Origin: an uncultured Clostridia bacterium
GTDB taxonomy: Bacteria > Bacillota > Clostridia > Christensenellales > Aristaeellaceae
Assembly: GCA_946543085.1 (NCBI GenBank)
Contig: CAMNLM010000014.1
Span: forward strand, 1 to 35,892
Direction of reading: 5' to 3'
Length of the DNA: 35,892 nt
Shown here piece by piece: positions 1-8,834 of the stretch. How positions within the stretch are numbered: position 1 is the first letter of the stretch; every line of letters begins with the position of its first letter. Below the pieces are notes generated by a model. The model did not search any database, was not told the DNA's origin, and was given only the letters and a program-made list of their open reading frames with translations. Position numbers and translations under genes: made by a program.

Positions 1-71
1 CCAAGAAGACCACACAGGAAGAGCTGGGCCTCTACATGGCCGGCGCCAAGAGAGATGAGGTGAGCCTATGA
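1..71 (+). CDS. BMP-type ABC transporter ATP-binding protein, C-terminal end (partial)
   Basis: Only the last 22 codons are present, read from base 3 and ending with TGA at 69-71. The tail contains ELGLYMAGA followed by a short charged stretch, which resembles the end of ATPases of the BMP/nucleoside uptake family (NupO/YufO type). The stop overlaps the ATG of the next gene (ATGA), so translation is probably coupled. The assignment rests mainly on the two permeases that follow. The nucleotide-binding motifs lie outside the window. Confidence 0.75.
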   Translation, partial: KKTTQEELGLYMAGAKRDEVSL

Positions 72-1168
72 AGAAACTGCTGAAGCGGCCGGGTGTGCAA
101 TCCTTCGTCGCCTCCATCATCTGCATTCTGCTGGGTCTGCTCATCGGCTACATCGTGCTGCTGTTCATCAATCCCGCAGGCGCGGGCCAGTCCATCATCG
201 ACGTGATCCGCAACTTCTTCACCTGGTCCCGTCCCCAGCAGCAGCTGAAGCAATTCGGCAACACGCTGGCCAAGACCATCCCGCTGATCATGTGCTCCCT
301 GAGCATCCTCTTCTCCTATAAGGTCGGCCTGTTCAACATCGGCGCGGCTGGCCAGTACGTGGCGGGCGCTTGCGCCAGCCTGTACGCCGCGCTGGCCTGG
401 GGCTGGGGCTGGCTGCCCTGCATGCTGTTCGCCATGGTCGCAGCCTCCGTGCTCGGCGCCATCGTCGGCTTCCTGAAGGCCTACTGCAACGTGAACGAGG
501 TCATTTCCGGCATCATGCTGAACTGGATCGGCCTCTACACGGCGAACACGATCCTCTCGAACGTGAAGGAGACCGCCAGTCCCTACACGCTGTATCTGAA
601 CAAGGTGAACCCCTCCGCCCTCCTGCCGAACATCGGCCTGGACACCCTGTTCAACAAGAACAGCTACGTGACCATCGCGGTGCCGCTGGCGCTCATCATC
701 GCCATCGCGGTCGAGATCGTGCTGAACAAGACCCGCTTCGGCTACGAGCTGCGCGCCACCGGCCTGAACAAGAACGCCGCCCGCTACGCCGGCATGGCCG
801 AAAACCGCAACATCATCCTGACGCTGATGATATCCGGCGCGCTCGCGGGCCTCGGCGCTTCCATGCTCTATCAGACAGGCTACATGCGCTGGGAGTGCAC
901 CCAGTCCTCCGTGCCGGCCATGGGCTTCAACGGCATCGCCGCGGCCTTCCTCGGCGGCCTGAACCCCATCGGCACCATCTTCTCCTCCTTCTTCATCCAG
1001 CACATCACTGACGGCGGTCAGTATGTGAACACCAATTTCTACTCCTCTCAGATTTCTGACGTCATCTCTTCCGTGATCATCTATCTGTGCGGCTTCGTGC
1101 TCTTTATCAAGCTGACCATGAACCGCATGATTAGCCGGAGTGAAGAAAAGAAAGGGGAGAAAAAGTAA
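68..1168 (+). CDS. ABC transporter permease, nucleoside/BMP type (NupP-like)
   Basis: This 366-residue inner-membrane protein is one half of the translocation pore of a nucleoside or sugar-type ABC importer that works with a BMP-family lipoprotein. It starts with a basic stretch and a hydrophobic helix at about residues 15-37, followed by repeated hydrophobic segments typical of the BPD_transp_2 family. The motif around FNIGAAGQYVAG and the GMAENRN segment fit the NupP/YufP subgroup. It overlaps the preceding ATPase by 4 nt and the next permease by 1 nt, so the order is ATPase, permease, permease. The substrate is not visible; purine nucleosides are a guess from the B. subtilis NupNOPQ system. 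The binding protein is probably upstream of the window. Confidence 0.9.
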   Translation: MKKLLKRPGVQSFVASIICILLGLLIGYIVLLFINPAGAGQSIIDVIRNFFTWSRPQQQLKQFGNTLAKTIPLIMCSLSILFSYKVGLFNIGAAGQYVAGACASLYAALAWGWGWLPCMLFAMVAASVLGAIVGFLKAYCNVNEVISGIMLNWIGLYTANTILSNVKETASPYTLYLNKVNPSALLPNIGLDTLFNKNSYVTIAVPLALIIAIAVEIVLNKTRFGYELRATGLNKNAARYAGMAENRNIILTLMISGALAGLGASMLYQTGYMRWECTQSSVPAMGFNGIAAAFLGGLNPIGTIFSSFFIQHITDGGQYVNTNFYSSQISDVISSVIIYLCGFVLFIKLTMNRMISRSEEKKGEKK

Positions 1169-2106
1169 TGCTGCTGCTCATTCAATACACCCTCATCTTC
1201 GCCTCGGTTCTTCTCCTGGTCGCTCTGGGCGGCTGCATCTCCGAGCATTCCGGCATCATCAACCTGGGCCTGGAGGGCATCATGGTCATCGGCGCCCTGG
1301 GCGGCGCGCTGGTCATGAGCCGCCTGTCCTACCTGCCTCCCGTCGTGATGGTGCTGCTGGCCCTGCTTGCGGCCATCGCGCTCGGCATGCTCTATTCCTG
1401 CCTGCTGGGCGTGGCGGCCATCCACTTCAAGGCGGACCAGACACTGGTCGGCACAGCCATGAACCTGCTGGCCACCGCCGCCGCGACCGTGTTCGTGAAG
1501 GCCATGAACACCGCCGCCAACCCCGACAACCACTCCTCCGAGATCGAGTACGTGACCGGCCGGAAGATGTTCATCGTGAATATCAACGGCTTCGAGTTCA
1601 ACTGGTTCATGCCGCTGGCGGTCATCGTCGTGCTGCTGGTTTATTTCTTCCTCTACAAGAACCGCCTGGGCCTGCGCCTGATGGCCTGCGGCGAGCATCC
1701 GCAGGCAGCGGACTCCGTGGGCATCAACGTCTACAAGATGCGCTGGATGGGCGTGCTGATCTCCGGCGCGCTGGCCGGCATGGGCGGCCTGTGCTACATC
1801 CTCGCGGGCGTGTCCCTGTGGAAGTTTGAAAACGGCGTGGCCGGCTTCGGCTTCCTGGCCCTGGCCGTCATGATCTTCGGCCAGTGGAAGCCCGGGCGCA
1901 TCGCGCTGGCGGCGCTGCTCTTCGGCCTCTTCCGCGCCCTGAGCAACACCTACATGGGCTTCCCGGCGCTGGTCTCCCTGAACCTGCCGAGCAACGTCTA
2001 CAACATGATGCCCTACATCGTGTGCCTGATCGTGCTGGCCTTCACCTCGAAGACCTCCCGTGCGCCGAAGGCCGAGGGCATCCCCTACGACAAGGGTTCC
2101 CGCTGA
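1168..2106 (+). CDS. ABC transporter permease, nucleoside/BMP type (NupQ-like)
   Basis: This 312-residue permease is the partner of the preceding one and completes the heterodimeric channel. Its N-terminal half has the family feature HSGIINLGLEGIMVIGAL, and the C-terminal half has the GEHPQAADSVGI loop and the GALAGMGG helix, all usual for YufQ/NupQ proteins. Length is normal for the family. The ATG shares its A with the stop of the upstream gene, and a purine-rich AAAGGGGAG precedes it. A terminator follows 18 nt after the stop, so this is the last gene of the transporter operon. Confidence 0.9.
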   Translation: MLLLIQYTLIFASVLLLVALGGCISEHSGIINLGLEGIMVIGALGGALVMSRLSYLPPVVMVLLALLAAIALGMLYSCLLGVAAIHFKADQTLVGTAMNLLATAAATVFVKAMNTAANPDNHSSEIEYVTGRKMFIVNINGFEFNWFMPLAVIVVLLVYFFLYKNRLGLRLMACGEHPQAADSVGINVYKMRWMGVLISGALAGMGGLCYILAGVSLWKFENGVAGFGFLALAVMIFGQWKPGRIALAALLFGLFRALSNTYMGFPALVSLNLPSNVYNMMPYIVCLIVLAFTSKTSRAPKAEGIPYDKGSR

Positions 2107-2124
2107 TCGCATACACATCTCTCC

Positions 2125-2156
2125 AGGGCACCGTCGGTTCGGCGGCGCCCTTTTTC
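2125..2156 (+). terminator. Rho-independent terminator of the ABC transporter operon
   Basis: A GC-rich hairpin (AGGGC-A-CCG paired with CGG-C-GCCCT) is followed by TTTTTCT. It begins 18 nt after the second permease stop and precedes the tcdA promoter. Confidence 0.75.
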
Positions 2157-2169
2157 TCTGGCCGTGCGG

Positions 2170-2197
2170 TTGACATTTTGCCGGAAATCGCTATGAT
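2170..2197 (+). promoter_or_regulatory. Sigma-A type promoter for tcdA
   Basis: TTGACA at 2170-2175 and TATGAT at 2192-2197 are separated by 16 nt. It lies between the upstream terminator and the GTG start of tcdA, about 30 nt before the start. It may drive the run tcdA to dnaX, since no later terminator is seen before 7051. Confidence 0.7.
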
Positions 2198-2227
2198 GTC
2201 TATGAGCAGCGAAAGAGGTGACGGACA

Positions 2228-3013
2228 GTGGATCAGTTTTCCCGCACAGCCCTGCTGATCGGGGAGGAAGCGGTGAACCGCCTGCACCGGGCGCGCGTGG
2301 CCGTGTTCGGCCTCGGCGGCGTCGGCGGATCGGCGGCGGAAGTGCTGGTGCGCAGCGGCCTCGGCGCGATCGACCTGATCGACGACGACCGCGTCAGCCT
2401 CACCAACCTGAACCGGCAGGTCATCGCCACGCACGCCGGCATCGGCCGGCCGAAGACAGAGGTCTGCCGCGCGCGCCTGCTGGACATTTACCCGGATCTG
2501 CAGGTCGTCTGTCATCCCCTGTTCTACATGCCGGAGACGGCGGATCAGCTGGATCTGAGCGTCTTCGATTACGTCATCGACGCCATCGACACCGTGACCG
2601 CAAAGCTGACGCTCATCACCAGGGCCCGCGCGCTTGGCGTGCCCGTCATCAGCGCGATGGGCGCGGGCAACAAGCTCGACCCGACGCGCTTCGAGATCGC
2701 GGACATCGCGGACACCAGCATCTGTCCCCTCGCCCGCGTGATGCGGCGCGAGCTGCGCAAGCGGGGCATCGATCATCTCAAGGTGGTCTATTCCCGGGAG
2801 GAAGCCCTCGAGCCGGGCGGCGTTGATCTCAGCGGCGAAGGCCCGAAGACCGCCTCGCGGCGCGCCGCCCCCGGCAGCATGGCCTTTGTGCCGCCGGTGA
2901 TGGGCATGATCCTCGGCGGCGAGGTCGTGAAGGATTTGGCGCTGAACCGCCTGGGCCGCCCGCTGGTATCCGAGGCGTCAGCGCAAAATGGAGGAATCGA
3001 GACCGATGGCTGA
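2228..3013 (+). CDS. tcdA: tRNA threonylcarbamoyladenosine dehydratase (TcdA/CsdL)
   Basis: This 261-residue cytoplasmic ThiF/HesA/E1-like enzyme uses ATP to dehydrate t6A37 of ANN-decoding tRNAs to the cyclic form ct6A. The nucleotide-binding loop GLGGVGGS is at residues 28-35, and the E1-like DDDRVSLTNLNRQ segment is at 52-64. GAGNKLDPTRF and the C-terminal GSMAFVPPVMG stretch are typical of TcdA rather than ThiF or MoeB. Length is normal. The start is GTG, chosen because AGAGGTG lies 7 nt upstream and the N-terminus aligns with the family. In some bacteria the gene sits with a SufE-like partner; here it is away from the suf operon. It overlaps the next gene by 8 nt. Confidence 0.93.
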   Translation: MDQFSRTALLIGEEAVNRLHRARVAVFGLGGVGGSAAEVLVRSGLGAIDLIDDDRVSLTNLNRQVIATHAGIGRPKTEVCRARLLDIYPDLQVVCHPLFYMPETADQLDLSVFDYVIDAIDTVTAKLTLITRARALGVPVISAMGAGNKLDPTRFEIADIADTSICPLARVMRRELRKRGIDHLKVVYSREEALEPGGVDLSGEGPKTASRRAAPGSMAFVPPVMGMILGGEVVKDLALNRLGRPLVSEASAQNGGIETDG

Positions 3014-3419
3014 ACAGATACAGAACCCCGCCGAGGTGAAGGACGACTTCGGCGTCTACCAGATGTGGCTGCGCAACACCCACCTCACGGAGGAGCTGCA
3101 GGGCGACATCGTGAAGGGCATCAAGGCCGGCGAGAGCGCGCAGAGCCTCCTGCTCAAATGCGCGAAAGCCCTGAGCCTCACCACCAACAACAGCGTCTTC
3201 TATCACGAGATTGAGAAGGAGCTCTTCTCCGTCTACGGCGAGGCCCTGGGCCAGCCGGAGAGCCTCGCCCTGGAGCTGGAAGCCACCAAGGCGCGCCTGG
3301 AGAAGATCAAAGCCGCCCGCGAGCAGGCCGACACGGAGGTTGTCCGCGACGACATGCTCCAGGCCATCCGCGCGCATGAGCAGCGCGTCGCCTATCTCGA
3401 AAAGCGGCTGGCCGAGTGA
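3006..3419 (+). CDS. Small hypothetical cytoplasmic protein with helical C-terminus
   Basis: I do not recognise this 137-residue protein. It has no signal peptide or membrane segment. The first half is mixed, with the stretch YQMWLRNTHLTEEL. The second half (about residues 80-137) is charged and heptad-like, rich in E, K, A and L, and probably forms a helical hairpin or coiled coil. The ATG at 3006 is preferred over the in-frame one at 2988 because GGAGG lies 11 nt upstream of it and the shorter form starts inside the end of tcdA, suggesting coupling. It sits between two tRNA-related genes (tcdA, cysS), but a role in tRNA metabolism is only a guess. Confidence 0.8.
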   Translation: MAEQIQNPAEVKDDFGVYQMWLRNTHLTEELQGDIVKGIKAGESAQSLLLKCAKALSLTTNNSVFYHEIEKELFSVYGEALGQPESLALELEATKARLEKIKAAREQADTEVVRDDMLQAIRAHEQRVAYLEKRLAE

Positions 3420-3507
3420 GCCGCGCCGGCTGAAGCAATCCAGCCGCCGCCCGCCGCACACAGCCTTCCCCGCGTCATCCGTTCAGGAAAGATTGGAGGA
3501 AACGATC

Positions 3508-4914
3508 ATGGTCATCTACAACAGCCTCACCCGCCGCAAGGAAGAATTCAAGCCCATCCATCCCGGCAAGGTCGGCATTTACGCCTGCGGCCCTACCGTA
3601 TATGACTTTTTCCATATCGGCAACGCGCGCCCCTTCATCACCTTCGACGTGCTGCGCCGCCAGTTTGAGCGCGAGGGCTATGAGGTTACCTTCGTGCAGA
3701 ACTTCACCGACATCGACGACAAGATGATCCGCCGCGCCAACGAGGAGGGCATCACGGTGAAGGAGCTGGCGGACCGCTTCATCGCCGAGTATTTCAAGGA
3801 CGCCAAGGCGCTCGGCGTGCGGCCCGCGACCGTGCATCCCCGCGCCACCGAGCACATCCCCCAGATCATCGACCTGGTGAAGCGTCTGACGGAGAACGGC
3901 CACGCCTACGTGGGCAAGAACGGCGACGTCTATTACCGCGTCTCCGCCTTCCCCGGCTACGGCAAGCTCTCCGGTCAGAGCGTGGAGGACCGCGAGATGG
4001 GCGCTTCCGAGCGCCTGGACGTGGAGACCGACAAGGAGAATCCCGCCGACTTCGTGCTCTGGAAGGCCCAGAAGCCCGGCGAACCCGCCTGGCCGAGCCC
4101 CTGGGGCATGGGCCGCCCCGGCTGGCACATCGAGTGCTCCTGCATGTCCATGACCTACCTCGGCGAGACCTTTGACATCCACTGCGGCGGCAAGGACCTG
4201 CTCTTCCCCCACCACGAGAACGAGATCGCCCAGAGCGAAGGCGCGACCGGCAAGCCCTACGTCCACTACTGGATGCACAACGGCTTCATCAACATCGACA
4301 ACCAGAAGATGAGCAAATCGCTCGGCAACTTCTTCACCGTGCGCGACATTGCGAAGGAATACGACCTCGAGGCCGTGCGCATGTTCATGCTGTCCGCGCA
4401 TTACCGCAGCCCGATCAACTTCTCCCGCGACCAGATCGCCGCGGCGCACGCGAGCCTGACCCGCCTCTATACCGCCCGCGATCAGATGAAGTTCCTGCAG
4501 GAGAAGGCCCCGGACCGCCCGCTGAACGACGAGGAGAACGCGCTGCTGGAGCGCCTGAAGGGCTACGAGCAGAAGTTCGACGCCGCCATGGACGACGACC
4601 TGAACACCGCCGACGCCATCGGCGCAATCTTTGAGCTGGTGCGCGACGTCAACAGCAGCCTTACCGCGGAATCCGCCAAGGCGGCCGTGGAGGCCGCGCA
4701 GAAGTCCTTCGCGTCCCTCTGCGGCGTGCTGGGCCTCGTTCAGCGCGAGGCGGACGCCCTGCCTGCCGACATCCAGCAGATGGTGGACGACCGCGCCGCG
4801 GCCCGCAAAGCCAGGGACTGGAAGAAGTCCGACGAGCTGCGCGACGCGATCAAGGCCGCCGGCTATATCCTGGAGGACACCCCCCAGGGCCAGAAGGTGC
4901 GCAAGAACGTATGA
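3508..4914 (+). CDS. cysS: Cysteinyl-tRNA synthetase
   Basis: This 468-residue class I aminoacyl-tRNA synthetase charges tRNA-Cys. Cys27 in YACGPTVYD and the later [10 protein letters not shown] and [10 protein letters not shown] segments supply the zinc site that selects cysteine. The HIGH signature reads HIGN at 36-39 and the KMSKS loop is at 267-271. Length is typical. The ATG at 3508 is chosen because GGAGGA lies 7 nt upstream and the protein then starts at the usual point. The 88-nt gap before it shows no clear promoter or T-box leader, so it is probably read from the tcdA promoter. Confidence 0.97.
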   Translation: MVIYNSLTRRKEEFKPIHPGKVGIYACGPTVYDFFHIGNARPFITFDVLRRQFEREGYEVTFVQNFTDIDDKMIRRANEEGITVKELADRFIAEYFKDAKALGVRPATVHPRATEHIPQIIDLVKRLTENGHAYVGKNGDVYYRVSAFPGYGKLSGQSVEDREMGASERLDVETDKENPADFVLWKAQKPGEPAWPSPWGMGRPGWHIECSCMSMTYLGETFDIHCGGKDLLFPHHENEIAQSEGATGKPYVHYWMHNGFINIDNQKMSKSLGNFFTVRDIAKEYDLEAVRMFMLSAHYRSPINFSRDQIAAAHASLTRLYTARDQMKFLQEKAPDRPLNDEENALLERLKGYEQKFDAAMDDDLNTADAIGAIFELVRDVNSSLTAESAKAAVEAAQKSFASLCGVLGLVQREADALPADIQQMVDDRAAARKARDWKKSDELRDAIKAAGYILEDTPQGQKVRKNV

Positions 4915-5396
4915 ACAAAACCCTCCGGAGAGCCGTCGGAGCCGTGCTGCTGACCGCCGCATGCGGCCTCCTCGCAGGCAATTGGGCGGCATCGGCGCTG
5001 CGCCAACCCCCGCCGGTCCGGGCCGCCTATGCGGCCTCCGGCCGGGACCGAAGCGTTCCCGAGGTGCCCTTCCCGGACGGCACCGTGGATGTCAACAGCG
5101 CCGATCTCTATGAGCTGACCGAGCTCTACGGCGTCGGCGAGACCCTCGCCCAGGCAATCATCGACGAGCGCGAGGCGCACGGCCCGTTCTTTTACCCGGA
5201 GGATCTGATGGCAGCGCGCGGCATCGGCTCGAAGAAGCTCGCCGGCTTCCGCGGCATGCTCGACATGTCGCAGCCCGGAGAAGGATCCGAAGAAACCGAA
5301 AAGCCGGAAGAGACCAAAGAACCGGAGGAAGCGCGGGAAGCAGAGGGCGAAAGCAAAAAGCTGCCCTCCATCCTCCCCCGCCGCAAAACAGACTGA
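4911..5396 (+). CDS. ComEA-like helix-hairpin-helix protein, membrane anchored
   Basis: This 161-residue protein has a basic N-terminus and one hydrophobic helix (about 8-30), then a tandem helix-hairpin-helix module at 61-118, with hairpin turns at YGVGETL and RGIGSKKL, as in the DNA-binding domain of ComEA. The C-terminal tail (122-150) is Glu/Lys/Pro-rich and probably disordered. ComEA binds incoming DNA at the outer face during transformation, but this protein lacks the SLBB domain that usually precedes the module, and no comEC or comEB is nearby. DNA binding is likely; a competence role is inference. The start overlaps the cysS stop by 4 nt (ATGA). Confidence 0.85.
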   Translation: MNKTLRRAVGAVLLTAACGLLAGNWAASALRQPPPVRAAYAASGRDRSVPEVPFPDGTVDVNSADLYELTELYGVGETLAQAIIDEREAHGPFFYPEDLMAARGIGSKKLAGFRGMLDMSQPGEGSEETEKPEETKEPEEAREAEGESKKLPSILPRRKTD

Positions 5397-5424
5397 ATAC
5401 TGACTGAAGAAAGGAGCGCTGCCC

Positions 5425-7041
5425 ATGGCCTATCAGGCGCTGTACCGCCAGTACCGCCCCGCCTGCTTCCGCGACATGGTGGGACAGGAGCACATCGTGC
5501 AGGCGCTCCGCAACCAGGTCGCCAGCGGACGCATCGGCCATGCCTATCTCTTCTGCGGCAGCCGGGGAACCGGCAAGACCTCCGCGGCAAAGATCTTTGC
5601 CCGCGCGGTCAATTGCCTGAACCCGCAGGACGGCGACGTCTGCGGGGAGTGCGCGAGCTGCAAGCGCCTCGCCGCGGCGGAGGTGCTGGACATCATCGAG
5701 ATGGACGCCGCCTCCAACAGCAAGGTCGAGGACGCCCGCGACCTGCTGGAGACCGTCAAGTACCCGCCCAATGAGAGCCGCTACAAGGTCTATATCATCG
5801 ACGAGATCCACGAGTTCTCCGACAAGGCGTTCAACGCCCTGCTGAAGACCCTCGAAGAGCCGCCGGAGCACGCGATCTTCATCCTCGCGACCACCGACCC
5901 GCAGAAGCTCCCAAACACAATTCTCTCCCGCTGCCAGCGCTACGACTTTGCGCGCATCCCCGTGCCGCAGATTGTGAAACGCCTGCGCCTGGTCTGCGAC
6001 GCGGCCAAGCGCGAGGCGGATGACGAAGCCCTGAACCACATTGCCCGCGCGGCGGAGGGCGGCATGCGCGACGCGCTCTCCATGCTGGACATGTGCATGT
6101 CCTACGACGGGAAGGTCGACACAGCCCGCGTGCAGGAGGTGCTCGGCACGAACGACCGCGCGTTTCTCTTCCGCTTCGCGGAGGCTGTGGAGCGCGAGGA
6201 CGCCGCCGCCCTGCTCGGCGCGGTGGACGAGCTGATCCGCGACGGGCGCGATCCCGCGATCTTCGCGCGCGAAGTCGCCCAGCACATGCGCGCGCTCATG
6301 ATGGCGAAGGCCTGCCCGGACGAGCTGCCGGGCCTGCTGGACGTGACCCAGGAGACCGCAAACGACTACGTGCGCCAGGCGGAGGATTTCTCCCCCACGC
6401 GCCTGATGAGCGTGATGGATCTCTTCATGGGGGCGGAGACCGCTCTGCGCTACGCTTCCTCACCGCGGCTCTATCTCGAAACCGCCGCGCTGAAGGCCTG
6501 CCTGCGCACCGGCGAGGAGGACACCGCCGCGCTGAAAGACCGCATCGCCGACCTCGAAAAAAAGCTGCGCGGCCTGCAGGACGCGCTGGACGCCGGCCAG
6601 TACGTTGTGGCCGTCCAGGCGCCGAATACCTCCGCAGCGAAAGAGCCCGCGAAGAAAGCCGCGAAGCCCGCCCGTCAGGATGCGGCTCCCGTGGAAATCC
6701 CCAGGGAGGAGACAGCCTCCGGCAAGAGCTCCGACGCGGTGTGGAAGGAGCTGCTGGACAAGGTCAAGCGCGTCCAGCCCGGCACCTTCGCCTTCCTCTC
6801 CCAGGGCAGGTTCGACGGGTGCGCGGGAGGCGTCTACCGCTGGCATCCGAGCTCCGGCTCCGATTCCTCCGTGGCCTATGTCATGAAGGCGAAGGAGCTC
6901 CTGGAGCAGCTGCTCACAGAGATTTCCGGCGCGCCCTCGCATTTCGAGGCGGCGGCCGCGGCTGCGCCGGCCGCGAGCGGCGTCAGCCAGCTCCAGCAGT
7001 TCCGGGATATCTTCGGCGCGGAAAACGTCATTGAACAATAA
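5425..7041 (+). CDS. dnaX: DNA polymerase III subunit gamma/tau
   Basis: This 538-residue protein is the ATPase of the clamp loader that places the beta sliding clamp on primed DNA. Walker A is GSRGTGKT at 45-52. A zinc module uses Cys64, Cys73, Cys76 and Cys79. The Walker B region reads IDEIHEF near 125-130, with the sensor/SRC region ILSRCQRYD. Residues after about 380 form a tau-like extension with an Ala/Lys/Pro-rich linker (about 400-430) and a conserved domain near the end. AAGGAG precedes the ATG. The usual neighbours ybaB and recR are absent. An A AAA AAG heptamer lies in frame at codons 379-380 (see findings). A strong terminator follows. Confidence 0.95.
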   Translation: MAYQALYRQYRPACFRDMVGQEHIVQALRNQVASGRIGHAYLFCGSRGTGKTSAAKIFARAVNCLNPQDGDVCGECASCKRLAAAEVLDIIEMDAASNSKVEDARDLLETVKYPPNESRYKVYIIDEIHEFSDKAFNALLKTLEEPPEHAIFILATTDPQKLPNTILSRCQRYDFARIPVPQIVKRLRLVCDAAKREADDEALNHIARAAEGGMRDALSMLDMCMSYDGKVDTARVQEVLGTNDRAFLFRFAEAVEREDAAALLGAVDELIRDGRDPAIFAREVAQHMRALMMAKACPDELPGLLDVTQETANDYVRQAEDFSPTRLMSVMDLFMGAETALRYASSPRLYLETAALKACLRTGEEDTAALKDRIADLEKKLRGLQDALDAGQYVVAVQAPNTSAAKEPAKKAAKPARQDAAPVEIPREETASGKSSDAVWKELLDKVKRVQPGTFAFLSQGRFDGCAGGVYRWHPSSGSDSSVAYVMKAKELLEQLLTEISGAPSHFEAAAAAAPAASGVSQLQQFRDIFGAENVIEQ

Positions 7042-7050
7042 CGACAGGAT

Positions 7051-7088
7051 GCCGGGAGCGCGTGCGCGCGTCCCGGCGCTTGTTTTTC
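7051..7088 (+). terminator. Rho-independent terminator after dnaX
   Basis: GCCGGGA (7051-7057) pairs with TCCCGGC (7071-7077) around a GC-rich loop, followed by GCTTGTTTTTC. It starts 10 nt after the dnaX stop. Confidence 0.8.
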
Positions 7089-7121
7089 TGCCGTTTTTCG
7101 GCATGCGCTCAATTTTCCTCT

Positions 7122-7149
7122 TTTCCACGGGCGAAAAATCGTATATAAT
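7122..7149 (+). promoter_or_regulatory. Promoter for nadD-yqeK
   Basis: A perfect TATAAT lies at 7144-7149, with a weaker TTTCCA at 7122-7127 (16-nt spacer). It is in the short gap between the dnaX terminator and the GTG of the nadD-yqeK fusion. Confidence 0.6.
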
Positions 7150-7181
7150 AATGATGTAACGACCAGAAAGGAAGCGCACCA

Positions 7182-8399
7182 GTGGCAAAAGCGGCAAAGG
7201 AACGGATCGGCATTCTCGGGGGCACCTTCAATCCCATTCACCAGGGACACATCGCCATGGCGCTGAGCGCGCTGCAGGGAGCTTCGCTCTCGCGGGTGCT
7301 GCTCCTGCCGGACCGCGTGCCGCCGCACAAGACCGGCATTGCCCCGGCGGAGGACCGCTGGCGCATGGTCTGCGCGGCCGCGGTGGGCTATGAGGGCCTG
7401 GAGCCCAGCCGCATTGAGCTGGACCGAGAGGGCACGACCTACACCTTCGACACGCTGACCGCGCTCCGGGAACAGAACCTGAAAGCCGAGCTGTATTACA
7501 TCATCGGCACGGATACCCTGATGGAGCTGCGCAACTGGCACCGCTGGCGGGAAGTGCTCGGCCTTTGCACCTTCCTGGTCTGTCCCCGGAAGACGGAGCA
7601 CGCGCCCGCTTCCATCCGCGCGGAGCAGACGCTTCTGGAGGGCCTCGGCGGCCATTTCAGACCGTTGACCATGGACATGGTGGATATCTCCTCCACCGAG
7701 CTTCGCACCGCGCTGGCCGAGGATCAGCCGACCGCGCTGCTCAGCCCCGCCGTGCGCGCCTACTGCCACGCCCGCGGGCTCTACGGCATGACGGAAATCG
7801 ACCCGCACTCAGAAGCCTGGATGGAGCGGCTCTTCCGCGATCTGACCGTGAAGCGCTTCGCGCACACACTCGGCGTGACCTACACCGCCCGCAACCTTGC
7901 CCGCATCCACCACGTGGACGTGCGCAAGGCCGAGATCGCCGCCCTCCTGCACGACAGCGCAAAATGCCTGCCGCTCAAGGATATGCAGAAAATCGCCCTG
8001 GATCACGCGCTCACCAGCGACAAGGAAGTGCTCTCCAGCGGCGCGCTGCTGCACTCCATCGCCGGAGCCTGGCTCGCGGCGAATGTCTACGGCGTGCAGG
8101 ATCCGGAGATTCTCCGCGCCATCTCCTGCCACACCACCGGCAAGGTGGGCATGACGCCCCTGGATATGCTGGTCTATCTCGCCGACAAGATCGAGCCGGG
8201 ACGTCCCTCCTATCCCCTGCTGGACAAGGTGTGCATGATGGCCCCGCTCTCGCTCGAGCGCGCTCTGCTCGCCTCGATGAACGGCACGGTGGACTACGTC
8301 CGCAGCAAGGGCAAGCCCGTGCACCATCAGACGCTGGAGACGCTCGCCTGGCTGAAAACCCTGCCCGAGGTCAGCGGCCGGACGGCTGAGGAAGACTGA
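7182..8399 (+). CDS. nadD: Fused nicotinate-nucleotide adenylyltransferase and HD-domain hydrolase (NadD-YqeK)
   Basis: This 405-residue protein joins two enzymes that are normally separate adjacent genes. Residues about 8-206 are NadD, which makes deamido-NAD from nicotinate mononucleotide and ATP: GGTFNPIHQGH at 13-23 is the nucleotidyltransferase motif, and ISSTELR is the second signature. Residues about 213-395 are YqeK, an HD-superfamily hydrolase of diadenosine tetraphosphate: His228, His257-Asp258 and Asp335 fit the H...HD...D metal site. There is no stop or frame change at the joint (ARGLYGMTEID). The start is GTG with AAAGGAAG upstream. rsfS follows, as in the usual nadD-yqeK-rsfS order, which supports both assignments. 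Confidence 0.93.
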   Translation: MAKAAKERIGILGGTFNPIHQGHIAMALSALQGASLSRVLLLPDRVPPHKTGIAPAEDRWRMVCAAAVGYEGLEPSRIELDREGTTYTFDTLTALREQNLKAELYYIIGTDTLMELRNWHRWREVLGLCTFLVCPRKTEHAPASIRAEQTLLEGLGGHFRPLTMDMVDISSTELRTALAEDQPTALLSPAVRAYCHARGLYGMTEIDPHSEAWMERLFRDLTVKRFAHTLGVTYTARNLARIHHVDVRKAEIAALLHDSAKCLPLKDMQKIALDHALTSDKEVLSSGALLHSIAGAWLAANVYGVQDPEILRAISCHTTGKVGMTPLDMLVYLADKIEPGRPSYPLLDKVCMMAPLSLERALLASMNGTVDYVRSKGKPVHHQTLETLAWLKTLPEVSGRTAEED

Positions 8400-8468
8400 A
8401 ACAGGATCTGCGCAATCCGACCGTGATTGCTCAACATAACGTCACTTTTTCATAAAGGAGGTTGTTCC

Positions 8469-8834
8469 ATGCAGGAACAGGAATTGATCCGGAAGCTCGC
8501 ATCTGTCCTGAGTGACAAGAAGGCACAGAACATCGTCGCGCTCGACGTGCGCGGACTCACCGTCATCTGCGATTACATGGTCATCGCTTCCGGCCGCAAC
8601 GCCAACCAGGTGAAAGCCATGGCCGACGAAGTGGACGACCTGATGGCCAAGGAGGGCATGACCCTCCGCCGCAGCGAAGGCCTGAACGAGGGCCGCTGGA
8701 TCGTGCTGGACTACGCCACCGTGCTCGTGCATATCTTCCACCAGGACGAGCGCTCCTACTACAACCTGGAGCGCCTCTGGGACGACGGCAAGAACCGCAT
8801 CACGCTGAACCTGGAGGAGGAAGACCCGGCTTGA
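8469..8834 (+). CDS. rsfS: Ribosomal silencing factor RsfS
   Basis: This 121-residue protein of the Iojap/DUF143 family binds ribosomal protein uL14 and blocks subunit joining when nutrients are scarce. Family features include KKAQNIVALDVRGLT, the CDYMVIASGRNANQVKAMADEV region cut here into its parts, and the C-terminal WIVLDY...VHIFH...YYNLERLW. The ATG at 8469 is chosen because AAAGGAGG ends 8 nt before it. A further in-frame start upstream has no such site. It follows nadD-yqeK as in many Bacillota and its TGA is shared with the TTG start of the next gene. Confidence 0.95.
   Translation: MQEQELIRKLASVLSDKKAQNIVALDVRGLTVICDYMVIASGRNANQVKAMADEVDDLMAKEGMTLRRSEGLNEGRWIVLDYATVLVHIFHQDERSYYNLERLWDDGKNRITLNLEEEDPA

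Noticed and set aside
3420..3507. A T-box leader before cysS
   Set aside because: No T-box core sequence (AGGGTGGNACCGCG) and no terminator hairpin are present in the 88-nt gap.
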